DNA from: Prevotella sp.
Lineage (GTDB): Bacteria > Bacteroidota > Bacteroidia > Bacteroidales > Bacteroidaceae
Reading direction: 5' to 3'
Assembly: GCA_017557405.1 (NCBI GenBank)
Contig: JAFYYV010000006.1
Span: 1 to 64,000 of the forward strand
Length of the DNA stretch: 64,000 bases
Made by a program: the position numbers and the translations under genes. Of the stretch, positions 27,430 to 34,882 are shown piece by piece (positions within the stretch are counted from its first letter, which is position 1; each line of letters begins with the position of its first letter). The notes beneath the pieces are model-generated. The model made no database searches, was not told the origin of the DNA, and saw only the letters and a list, made by a program, of their open reading frames with translations.

Positions 27430-29583
27430 TCACTTCTCGATTCTGATGCGAGCATCCACAGCCGTGATGGTCTCGGCATCGGCGAGCAGCGGGTTGATGT
27501 CGATTTCCTTGATCTCTGTGGCGAACCGAAGGAGTGTTGACAATCGGACGATGATCTCGGTGAAGCGCTGGATGTTGATGCCTTGTTGCCCACGCGTCCC
27601 TTGCAGAATCTTGTAACCACGAAGGGACTGGATCATGGAGTAAGCTTCGGGGTAGGAGAGGGGGGCGAGACCACTGGAAACGTCCTTCAACACTTCAACG
27701 AAGATGCCGCCAAGACCGCAAAGGACGACGTGTCCGAAGCGTTGCTCGTATTTTGCACCGATGAAGAGTTCGGTTCCTTTGAGCATCTTCTGCACCATCA
27801 CCCCTGTGGCGTCAGGTATGTTCATCATTCGTTGGAATTCCAGTTGTAGGTGTTGGGCACTACGGATGTTGAGCGCCACGCCACCGACGTCGCTTTTATG
27901 GATGGGGCCTACGACCTTTGCCACGACGGGATAACCGATGCGGTCGGCGAAGGCAACAAGTTCTTTCTTCGAACCTGACACCATCTCGGGAACCATCGGA
28001 ATCCTTGCACATGAGAGTAGTTCGCGAACAGTGTCGGGTGGAAGATAACCACCATTCTCCTCCGTGGCGGGCAGTTTTTCGATGAGGCTCCTGATTTTTG
28101 GAACATCGATGCCAAAGAGTTCCACCTCTGGTGGCGCTGGCTGTGGCGTACGCATGATTTGCGTAAGTGCTGTGGCAAGGGTGACCTCGTCGCTGAAGTT
28201 GACATGCCCTTTGCCCAAGAAGTCTTCCACCTCGGCTTCTGCTGTATGAAGCGAGGGAAGGATGGGGAAGATGGGCTTTCGGCATTCGAGTATCTTTTGG
28301 TGAAGCACGTCGTAGGCATCGTAGAGCGTGACGAGACCTGGTGTGCCGAAGATGACGAAGATGGCGTCTATACCATCGAATCGGTTCTCGCAATAGTCGA
28401 TGGCTATGCTGAGTTGTTCGGGTGTTCCTGTGGCGAGGATGTCGATGGGATTGGAGACGGATGCGCCAGGGAAGAGCTTCGACTTCAGTTCTTCGGCGGC
28501 TTCACCTTCAATCTTGGGAACGTTGAGTCCACCTTTCGAGAGGGCATCGGTCAGCATCACGCCAGGACCGCCAGCATGAGTGACAATGGCAAAGTTCTTG
28601 AGGTGTTGGGTAGCCCCCTCCCGACCATTCCCGCTGAAGCGCCTACCCGTGGCCTTTCCCCCTGTAGGGGAGGAAACGGTGGAATGCTGGTTGATGGCCA
28701 TGAAGATGCACCCTACTGTGGTGAGTTCCTCACGGGAGAAGCAACGCACGATGCCTGCCTTTCTGAACAAAGCCTCGACAGCGGAGTCGCTGCTGGCAAT
28801 GGCTCCCGTGTGGCTGGATGCGGCACGACTTCCGCTTTCGCTGGAACCCGCCTTGATGGCTGCGATGCGGCATCCTTTTCGGATGAGGGAAGCAGCATGG
28901 AACAGCAGTTTGTCGGGATTGGCGATGTTCTCGATATAAAGCAGTTTGACGTGCGAATCGGTGTCGGGATTGAACGTGTCGTCCATGTATTGCAGTACGT
29001 CTTCAATGCCGATTTGTTTACCATTTCCGATGCTCCACACCGAGCGGAATTGGAGGCCCTTGATGACTGCCGACTCGAGGATGAAGACAGCTGTGGCGCC
29101 AGAACCAGAGATGAAGTCGACGCCTTGCGGATTGAGTTGTGGAATCGGCTTCGTAAAGACGCTGTGGTGCCACGAATTGAGCATTCCGATGCAATTCGGT
29201 CCGATGAGGGCGCACCCATACCGCTCGCAAGTGTCGAGGATGCGCTGTTCGAGTTCGGCTCCGGCTTTAGTCTCTTCACCGAATCCAGCAGAGATGATGA
29301 TGAAGGCACGGACGCCTTTCTCAGCAGCCAACATATCGACATAGTCGGGGCAGAAACGTGCCGCGACAACAAGGATGGCCAACTCCGTTTCGGGAATGTC
29401 GTGGGCGTCGTGATAGGCTTTGATGCCTTGAATCTCTTCTTCTTTGGGATTCACGATGCGCAACTGTCCCTGGTAGCCACCGCTGATGAGATTTCGAACG
29501 ATGGCACCTCCAGGTTTATGTGTGTTATTAGAACCTCCGATGACAACAATGCTCTCGGGCTTCAACAATTGTCGGTTAATCAT
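27430..29583 (-). CDS. ADP-forming acyl-CoA (acetyl-CoA) synthetase, fused alpha-beta
   Basis: 717 residues. The N-terminal CoA-binding Rossmann domain begins IVVIGGSNNTHKPGG. The ligase-CoA domain carries SHTGA with His258, matching the phosphorylated histidine of archaeal ADP-forming acetyl-CoA synthetases. The C-terminal ATP-grasp domain runs from about residue 490 (GYPVVAKVVGPIHKSDVGGV; INPLLA near the end). It interconverts acyl-CoA plus ADP and phosphate with acid, CoA and ATP, normally an ATP-yielding step in fermentation. Residues about 303-330 (including PTGGKATGRRFSGNG) are encoded by a palindromic repeat and interrupt the normal sequence. The gene lies 44 bases downstream of a secreted-protein gene, so it may be the last gene of that operon. 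Confidence 0.9.
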   Translation of the reverse strand: MINRQLLKPESIVVIGGSNNTHKPGGAIVRNLISGGYQGQLRIVNPKEEEIQGIKAYHDAHDIPETELAILVVAARFCPDYVDMLAAEKGVRAFIIISAGFGEETKAGAELEQRILDTCERYGCALIGPNCIGMLNSWHHSVFTKPIPQLNPQGVDFISGSGATAVFILESAVIKGLQFRSVWSIGNGKQIGIEDVLQYMDDTFNPDTDSHVKLLYIENIANPDKLLFHAASLIRKGCRIAAIKAGSSESGSRAASSHTGAIASSDSAVEALFRKAGIVRCFSREELTTVGCIFMAINQHSTVSSPTGGKATGRRFSGNGREGATQHLKNFAIVTHAGGPGVMLTDALSKGGLNVPKIEGEAAEELKSKLFPGASVSNPIDILATGTPEQLSIAIDYCENRFDGIDAIFVIFGTPGLVTLYDAYDVLHQKILECRKPIFPILPSLHTAEAEVEDFLGKGHVNFSDEVTLATALTQIMRTPQPAPPEVELFGIDVPKIRSLIEKLPATEENGGYLPPDTVRELLSCARIPMVPEMVSGSKKELVAFADRIGYPVVAKVVGPIHKSDVGGVALNIRSAQHLQLEFQRMMNIPDATGVMVQKMLKGTELFIGAKYEQRFGHVVLCGLGGIFVEVLKDVSSGLAPLSYPEAYSMIQSLRGYKILQGTRGQQGINIQRFTEIIVRLSTLLRFATEIKEIDINPLLADAETITAVDARIRIEK
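28601..28675. repeat. REP-like palindromic repeat, in frame inside the CoA synthetase gene
   Basis: GGTGTTGGG is followed by the core ATTCCCGCTGAAGCGCC, CTACCCGTGGCCTTTCC and a CCCCTGTAGGGG palindrome. The core recurs at 41889-41920 and 56419-56459. It adds about 27 codons without breaking the frame. Confidence 0.75.
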
Positions 29584-29586
29584 AGG

Positions 29587-29622
29587 TGATAGGTGTTAGG
29601 TGATAGATGTTGGGTGATTGCT
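29587..29622. repeat. GGTGTTAGGTGAT-type repeat between two genes
   Basis: The 44-base spacer before the CoA synthetase ATG consists almost entirely of GGTGATAGGTGTTAGGTGAT-like units. These are related to the repeat at 24818-24860. Confidence 0.55.
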
Positions 29623-29627
29623 GTTTG

Positions 29628-31700
29628 TTATTGGTATTGTTTCTTGAATTGCTTGATGACGTCGCAGTTGCTGACGAACTGGGCGGTCTTTCCAGGGTTG
29701 GCACGTTCGAGATCGACCAACCTCTTCAATGCTTGATATTGGGTGCTCTTGGGGTTGGGAGTGCTCACCCATTCGTGGCTACTGCTATCCCAATTGCTCA
29801 CGCACCAAGTGTCGTTCGGCACATAGGCGAGTCCAAAGTAAGCTTTCTCTTTCAACTGGAAGTTCTTACTCTCTGCGGCTTTCTTCAGATAACGTTCGCA
29901 GGAAGCCACAAAGTCCTTCTCGCCGACACGCACCGTGTCGTATGCACTACTGGCATAGTGGGTGAGGAACCAGCAATCGCCTTTGTAACTGGCTTGGTAG
30001 CTGCGAACGGCATAGTCGTAAGCCAATTGAGGCATGGCGTCTTTGTTAGCGATGGCGAGCTTCGTCTCCAAATTGATCATCTCGCGGGCAAAATCAATCT
30101 TCTTGTTCGATGTGAGCTTCACTTTTGGTTCCTCTGTCCAAGAACTTTCTCGCTGGGTCTTGAACCACGGCTCAGCAGAATAAGAGCGAGTGCCCATGTA
30201 GGGATTGATGTTTTGCTCATTGAGGAAGGCAAGTGGTACTTTCTCCAGATATTTGATGGCTGTTGGCCAGTCGCCCAATGCCATGTATTTTGTTCCAACG
30301 AAGTCGTTCATGAAGTCTTCCGACTTGTAAGCGCGTTCGTAGAGCCACTTCTCGAGTTTTCCATTCGGTTTGCTCTTGATGAAAGACAAGTAGGCAAGTG
30401 CATTGTCGACGTTCCCGTTGTCGAGATTTGAATAGAAATAGCTGCTGTAGGTGTTGCCGGTATTTTCCAACTTGCCAGATGGCGGCTCGACAAGTGAATA
30501 GAAAGCTGTGGCGATCTCACTGCGATGAGCTTTCTGATAGTGGGTGCTGATGGGTTGGAAGACCATTCGGTCGAACACTTCCGAATAGTGGTTGTAACCC
30601 CAATATGTGTTCCATTCGCCGTCTTTGCATTCTTCTTTCGCCTTGTCCGTCAGCCACTGCATTTCCTTGCAAAGGAAGTCGTCGAACGAGGGTGAGTCGA
30701 TGGCATTGCTGGCTGTGATGAATAGATGAATGACTCGAGCGTTGTCGCGCATGCGCTCGGTGCCTTCCATCTCCATGGCCTTCTTACTCTTCGTCTCGGC
30801 CAATTGCTGGTTTCCGAACATGAACTCCAGCCAGGCAGATGCCGCTTTCCAAAGAGCAGGTGTCTTCGTCTTTCCTTCGGCTACAACGCGTTCGGCGAGT
30901 GCGATGAAGTCAGAGACTTGTTTCTTGTATTCGGCTGAAACACCGTCGTCATTCCATTTCGATACGTCGAGTGTCTCTTGCGAGTCGTTCACGAACTCTT
31001 GCACGAGGTAGGGCAGCGCGGGCGAGTTGGGCGATTCAGCATATAGTTTGCTGATGCCTTTCACATTCCAGTTATCCCACATGCACCAACGCACGCTTTC
31101 CATGTCGTTCAGTTCCGCAAAGATGTCGAGTGCTTCATCGCGCCGTCCTTGTTTCACCAATGCGCCAGCATAGATGTCTTTCATCATATCTTTATAGACG
31201 CTGTTGGGGTATTGGTCGGCGACAGTGGTCGTCCAGAACGAGATGTTGTCGGCGTGTCGCCCGAGCAACATGTTGGTTCGCATGTGCAGCAATGCGTTCT
31301 GGCTGCGCAATCGTGTCTTCAGCTTTTGCGCAGTTGTCTGACGTATGCTTTTGAGTGTGGCGTCCATTTCGAGTTTCTCTGCTTCCGAAGGATAGTTCCA
31401 AGTCTCGGCTTGTCTGTTGCAGATGTTGAGGTATTTATCGAGCAGCGTCAAGTATTCCACCATCTGCGTGTCGCCTTTTCGCTTGGCGTAATCCATCAGT
31501 TTGTCGTAGTCGTATTCTTTTACCTCTCCTCCTGTGTATGCGTCCCAGTTGCTGTTCGTACGGTCGATGAACTGGTTCTTCATGAGGGCGCGGTTGTAGG
31601 CGCTGAAGAGGTAGTAGTTGTGCGTTGGAGCCCATGCGCATGCCAATGCCTTTCCTGCCATGAGCAGGAGGAGCAGGCTAATGACTGAAAATCTTTTCAT
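29628..31700 (-). CDS. Large exported helical-repeat protein
   Basis: 690 residues. The signal peptide (MKRFSVISLLLLLMAGKALA) ends just before Cys21-Ala-Trp. The mature start CAWAPTHNYYLFSAYNR is distinctive. The rest is alpha-helical and reads like degenerate TPR/SEL1-type repeats (QGRRDEALDIFAEL; LGDWPTAIKYLEKV). No catalytic motif is seen. Its start overlaps the end of the upstream lipoprotein gene by 23 bases, so the two are translationally coupled and probably work together, at the periplasmic or outer surface. Comparable lipoprotein/helical protein pairs occur in Bacteroidales; the role is unknown. Confidence 0.8.
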   Translation of the reverse strand: MKRFSVISLLLLLMAGKALACAWAPTHNYYLFSAYNRALMKNQFIDRTNSNWDAYTGGEVKEYDYDKLMDYAKRKGDTQMVEYLTLLDKYLNICNRQAETWNYPSEAEKLEMDATLKSIRQTTAQKLKTRLRSQNALLHMRTNMLLGRHADNISFWTTTVADQYPNSVYKDMMKDIYAGALVKQGRRDEALDIFAELNDMESVRWCMWDNWNVKGISKLYAESPNSPALPYLVQEFVNDSQETLDVSKWNDDGVSAEYKKQVSDFIALAERVVAEGKTKTPALWKAASAWLEFMFGNQQLAETKSKKAMEMEGTERMRDNARVIHLFITASNAIDSPSFDDFLCKEMQWLTDKAKEECKDGEWNTYWGYNHYSEVFDRMVFQPISTHYQKAHRSEIATAFYSLVEPPSGKLENTGNTYSSYFYSNLDNGNVDNALAYLSFIKSKPNGKLEKWLYERAYKSEDFMNDFVGTKYMALGDWPTAIKYLEKVPLAFLNEQNINPYMGTRSYSAEPWFKTQRESSWTEEPKVKLTSNKKIDFAREMINLETKLAIANKDAMPQLAYDYAVRSYQASYKGDCWFLTHYASSAYDTVRVGEKDFVASCERYLKKAAESKNFQLKEKAYFGLAYVPNDTWCVSNWDSSSHEWVSTPNPKSTQYQALKRLVDLERANPGKTAQFVSNCDVIKQFKKQYQ

Positions 31701-32760
31701 AATCTTCGTTTTTATAATGGTTGAGACATTGTTTATCTAAATGATATAATATGATGCGGTTGTTGATGCCTTTTCGATGTTTCTCCACAGCATCCTTCAC
31801 GTCCAAGATGTCGTTGATATCGCATTGCCAATGACGAATGGTGTCGCCCACATGCAAGTGAATACCTGTGGCATCTTTTCCAAGATGTGTGGGCAATGTG
31901 CGACTTGCCAGAACTAGATATTTGTTGTCGCCTAATGGCTTGTAGAGGCTTGAGTCTTCCAATGAATGGCCATAGAGGAGGTAGCGGAGAAGACCCCCTT
32001 TGTCCCCCTGTTTAGGGGGATTTGGTTGTTGGGTGGGGGCTCCACTTCCATAAAGCGCCACCCAGTCGAAGATAGGGTAGGCGGCACATAGGGGCAGTGG
32101 ATAGTCGCGTAGTTGCTTCAAGAAGGGTGCCACATCCTCCATGCTCAGAATGGGATTCCGTCCGTTGGGGTCGGAAACGTTCCCTGTGTTGTAAATCATC
32201 AATGCACCATAGTCGACAGGTGGCGGAGGCATCGAAAGCTGATGAAGTCGGATGGTGGCCGACAGGCGGATTCCTTGTGGTTGCAATTCGTTGTGCATCT
32301 CTTCGAGAAAGGCATAGAAGCGTTGACGAGAACGGTTCGTATAGTCACAGTCGATTTGTATTTCCTTCACCTCGCCTCGATGGTGGGTCTTGTTCATTTG
32401 CAGGATTCGTGCCACCAGTTTTTGTGCGATGCTGTCCATGTTGTGGTGCAGGCAATCCTCTACGATGAAGACGGTGGGGATGATTTCGATGCCTTTGAGT
32501 GTATCGGTTGTGAAGGTGACGGTAGCATTGGGCATTACTTCTTGCGACTCATTGACGACAACATCGAAGTAGCGCAGATAGATTTTCGAGATGTTGTGCG
32601 CGTGCAAGAAAGCTGTTTCTTCCTCACTCAGACGGAAGTCGGTACGCCAGAAATACATGGCACGAGCGGCCTCGACATCCTTTGCCGATTTCCGATTGCA
32701 TGCCGTGAAAATCAAGAACACGAGCAATGCCACGCAGATATGTTGTAGCGACCGTTTCAT
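31678..32760 (-). CDS. Lipoprotein, DUF3142-like
   Basis: 360 residues from 32760. The frame is open upstream, but the signal peptide with lipobox FTAC (Cys23) starts here, and the promoter lies only 7 bases upstream. The middle section (EIQIDCDYTNRSRQRFYAFL, then LSATIRLHQL) resembles the TIM-barrel-like DUF3142 family. A repeat-encoded insertion (PTQQPNPPKQGDKGG) interrupts the sequence near residue 240. The last residues overlap the start of the next gene, indicating coupled expression. Probable outer-membrane or periplasmic lipoprotein; biochemical role unknown. The family call is tentative. Confidence 0.75.
   Translation of the reverse strand: MKRSLQHICVALLVFLIFTACNRKSAKDVEAARAMYFWRTDFRLSEEETAFLHAHNISKIYLRYFDVVVNESQEVMPNATVTFTTDTLKGIEIIPTVFIVEDCLHHNMDSIAQKLVARILQMNKTHHRGEVKEIQIDCDYTNRSRQRFYAFLEEMHNELQPQGIRLSATIRLHQLSMPPPPVDYGALMIYNTGNVSDPNGRNPILSMEDVAPFLKQLRDYPLPLCAAYPIFDWVALYGSGAPTQQPNPPKQGDKGGLLRYLLYGHSLEDSSLYKPLGDNKYLVLASRTLPTHLGKDATGIHLHVGDTIRHWQCDINDILDVKDAVEKHRKGINNRIILYHLDKQCLNHYKNEDYEKIFSH
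31991..32038. repeat. Palindromic repeat inside the DUF3142-like gene
   Basis: GTCCCCCTGTTTAGGGGGAT with flanking CCCCCTTT and TTGTTGGGTG is read in frame as PTQQPNPPKQGDKGG. It belongs to the same C5/G5 palindrome type as 28660-28675 and 32866-32896. Confidence 0.65.
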
Positions 32761-32767
32761 CTGATTG

Positions 32768-32799
32768 CAAAAATACGGATTATTCCAACAATCTCCAAA
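32768..32799 (-). promoter_or_regulatory. Promoter of the lipoprotein gene pair
   Basis: On the minus strand TTTG (32799-32796), a 20-base spacer, then TATTTTTG (32775-32768). Only 7 bases separate the -7 box from the ATG at 32760, implying a leaderless or nearly leaderless transcript. Confidence 0.7.
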
Positions 32800-32815
32800 T
32801 ATTTTTGAAACAAAA

Positions 32816-32858
32816 AGAAGACCTTCCCGCAACATCATCTTTTGCGAAAAGGTCTTCT
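32816..32858 (-). terminator. Terminator after the small-peptide gene
   Basis: AGAAGACCTT and AAGGTCTTCT form a 10-bp stem with additional GCAA/TTGC pairing inside. TTTTTG follows on the minus strand. It ends the transcript from 33082 and lies just upstream of the next promoter. Confidence 0.7.
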
Positions 32859-32865
32859 TGGGATA

Positions 32866-32896
32866 GCCCCTCTCAATCCCCCCAGTAGGGGGAAGG
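32866..32896. repeat. Intergenic CCCCCC-AGTA-GGGGG palindrome
   Basis: CCCCTCTCAATCCCCCCAGT followed by AGGGGGAAGGG, between a terminator and the small-peptide stop. It is related to the palindromes found inside the CoA synthetase and lipoprotein genes. Confidence 0.6.
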
Positions 32897-32911
32897 GTAT
32901 AGTGATGGATT

Positions 32912-33082
32912 TTATTTATCCCATACGTTGAAGTCGCCGTACATGGGTTTGGCTTCGATGTCGGTGGGGTCGTCGATGGGGTCTGTAGGATCATCTACAA
33001 CTTCAATGCTTCCATCCAACAGAGTCTCAGCTTCCATCTCCTTTACCTTGATGGTGGGTATGATATAATATTTCTTTTCCAT
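32912..33082 (-). CDS. Small acidic peptide with C-terminal FNVWD motif (second member)
   Basis: 56 residues: MEKKYYIIPTIKVKEMEAE, then a DDPTD-rich acidic stretch, ending GDFNVWDK. It is too short for most gene callers. It aligns with the peptide at 14795-15007: xYxxPTxK near the N-terminus, VDDP in the middle, an AK pair and FNVWD at the end. No signal peptide or membrane segment is seen. It lies 40 bases after an exported-protein gene on the same strand and is followed by a terminator, so the two form a short operon. The shared placement downstream of exported-protein genes argues that it is real. Function unknown. Confidence 0.75.
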   Translation of the reverse strand: MEKKYYIIPTIKVKEMEAETLLDGSIEVVDDPTDPIDDPTDIEAKPMYGDFNVWDK

Positions 33083-33122
33083 AATCATTGTCTCCTTTAT
33101 ACCTTATTATTATATTTATAAG

Positions 33123-34298
33123 TTATTTCACAACCACTTTCTTTCCGTTCTTGATATAGACACCCTTCATAGTGGTCTTCTGAATCTTCTGTCCACCAAG
33201 GTTAAAGATGTCGCCATCTTCATCGTCCATATCCAAAGCATTGATACCTGTAGCTGTGTCATCGAAGGCAATCAGCTTGGCACCGTCAGCGCTGGTCATA
33301 TAGGCTTTGTATTTGGGAATCACCACACCTGCACTAACGGGATAGAGTGCGGTCTTGCCATTCTTGGTTGCCAAAGCGAAAACATTGGAACCTGCCTCGT
33401 AAGGAGCGGTAGAAGTTTCACCAAGTGAACTTGTCACACTTGCTACATCACCCTTTGCAGTTTCAGGATTAACAATTGCACCAGCTGTTCCTTTAATGAA
33501 AACACCTGTGTTTGCAGGAATCTGCATGTTTTTGACTGCTGTCAAGTGAAGCCATCCGTTTTTGGCTGGGCCTTCAGCAACACAAACTTCTTCCACACCT
33601 TCAACGCCTGTAAAATCTACAGCGCGTGGCCAACTGAATGTACCATAGCCGCCTTTACCTACCTTCGCGTTGATTTGAATCTTGAACGAAGAATCTTTCA
33701 TAGGAGCATTGGCACCAGTAACAACGGGATGGTCAGGGTCGATTTCACTATCGCTGTTTGACAAGATGGCATCTTTTACATAAGCGGTGTAAAGGCCAGT
33801 GGTTGCTTGATCTGTAGCAAATAGATGAATTTGGAAAATAGCAGGATCGTCATTGTTATCAGCAGGTGATTTGATTGCTGCATTAGCATCATTATAAGCG
33901 ACAATTCTCCAAACCTTATATTTGTTTCCCTCCTCATCTTCTCCATCATCTTGTGGTGCGAAAGCATACGAGAAATCTTTAGTTTTTCCTGATTTTTTGT
34001 ATGTCAATCTCTCAGTGTTCCAAATAAGAGGATCGCCATCGACAAAACCAATCTCAACTTCTTCAGGTATCCACAAATCGAATTGGAAAGCAACCCATTG
34101 ACTGCTATTAATTAAGTTAATGTTGATGAGTTTTCCATAGGTGTTATCATCATCTATATCAAATTCATCCATACCAGCTACAAGGGCTTTTTCACCGACA
34201 CAATCGTCGATTTTAATGTAATCCTCGGTGTCTTCAGCGTAAGCGAAGCCCGTTGTCGTAAGCAGCAATGCGCTTAACAAAAGTTTTTTAATGTTCAT
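33123..34298 (-). CDS. Exported beta-sandwich protein (possibly cohesin-like) with sorting tail
   Basis: 391 residues with a signal peptide (cleavage near AYA-E22). Residues about 50-200 form a beta-sandwich with ININLINSSQWVAFQFDLWI and PEEVEIGFVDGDP. This pattern recalls cohesin-type domains, but I cannot confirm that by eye. A second beta domain (about 205-340) follows. The C-terminus FNLGGQKIQKTTMKGVYIKN and GKKVVVK is a Prevotella/T9SS-type sorting tail. The promoter is well formed, and a perfect 16-bp palindrome lies at the transcript start. It is co-transcribed with the 56-residue peptide. Neighbouring genes encode proteins with dockerin-like ends. Confidence 0.75.
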   Translation of the reverse strand: MNIKKLLLSALLLTTTGFAYAEDTEDYIKIDDCVGEKALVAGMDEFDIDDDNTYGKLININLINSSQWVAFQFDLWIPEEVEIGFVDGDPLIWNTERLTYKKSGKTKDFSYAFAPQDDGEDEEGNKYKVWRIVAYNDANAAIKSPADNNDDPAIFQIHLFATDQATTGLYTAYVKDAILSNSDSEIDPDHPVVTGANAPMKDSSFKIQINAKVGKGGYGTFSWPRAVDFTGVEGVEEVCVAEGPAKNGWLHLTAVKNMQIPANTGVFIKGTAGAIVNPETAKGDVASVTSSLGETSTAPYEAGSNVFALATKNGKTALYPVSAGVVIPKYKAYMTSADGAKLIAFDDTATGINALDMDDEDGDIFNLGGQKIQKTTMKGVYIKNGKKVVVK

Positions 34299-34344
34299 AG
34301 TTTTATGCTTTAATATTATTTTTTCAATTGAATGTTTGGTAATA

Positions 34345-34360
34345 AGCGATTATAATCGCT
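34345..34360. promoter_or_regulatory. Perfect 16-bp palindrome at the transcript start
   Basis: AGCGATTATAATCGCT lies one base downstream of the -7 box at 34362-34369 on the minus strand. It would be either an operator overlapping +1 or a 5' hairpin of the mRNA. Confidence 0.55.
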
Positions 34361-34361
34361 G

Positions 34362-34392
34362 CAAAATTACTAAAAAATGAAATACCAGCCAA
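34362..34392 (-). promoter_or_regulatory. Promoter of the exported protein/small peptide operon
   Basis: On the minus strand TTG (34392-34390), a 20-base spacer, then TAATTTTG (34369-34362). The ATG at 34298 is 63 bases downstream. Confidence 0.65.
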
Positions 34393-34415
34393 GAAATTTC
34401 CTCTTTTTTTTATTT

Positions 34416-34868
34416 TCACCCTAATATTTGTTCTGCATGTTCCTTTACTTTTATTTGTTTAGGACCATAAATCTCGGCAATACGCCCCTCCTCATCAATG
34501 ACGAAAGTGGTGCGCAGAGTTCCCATATAGATACGTCCAGCCATTTTCTTCTCGCCCCACACGCCGAAGGCTTCCACCAGCATGTGGTCGGTGTCGGCAA
34601 TGAGGGGGAAAGGAAGCTGGTACTTCTCAATGAATCGCTGGTGCGACTTCGCATCTTGCACACTCACGCCCACCACAGCGTAGCCACGTTCGAGCAGCCG
34701 CTGGTAGTTGTCGCGCAAATTGCATGCTTCGCTGGTGCATCCAGGAGTGGAATCCTTGGGATAGAAATAGAGCACCAGACGCCGTCCTTTGAAGTCGCTC
34801 AATCTCAGTTCGTTGCCGTTTTCGTCGCACCCCAGCAACTCGGGGGCCATATCGCCAATTTTTATCAT
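34416..34868 (-). CDS. bcp: Thioredoxin-dependent thiol peroxidase (Bcp-type peroxiredoxin)
   Basis: 150 residues, cytoplasmic. FYPKDSTPGCTSEAC holds the peroxidatic Cys44 and a resolving-type Cys49, five residues apart, as in Bcp. The thioredoxin-fold core and the GVSVQDAKSHQRF segment fit the family. It reduces peroxides at the expense of thioredoxin. It starts 14 bases after the stop of the upstream exported dockerin-like protein gene. Co-transcription is therefore likely, although the pairing makes no obvious functional sense. Confidence 0.93.
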   Translation of the reverse strand: MIKIGDMAPELLGCDENGNELRLSDFKGRRLVLYFYPKDSTPGCTSEACNLRDNYQRLLERGYAVVGVSVQDAKSHQRFIEKYQLPFPLIADTDHMLVEAFGVWGEKKMAGRIYMGTLRTTFVIDEEGRIAEIYGPKQIKVKEHAEQILG

Positions 34869-34882
34869 ATGGTCCGAAATAA

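Noticed and set aside
28159-29589. Plus-strand open frame (476 codons) opposite the CoA synthetase gene
   Set aside because: Antisense of a complete enzyme with recognised motifs; no promoter or family match.
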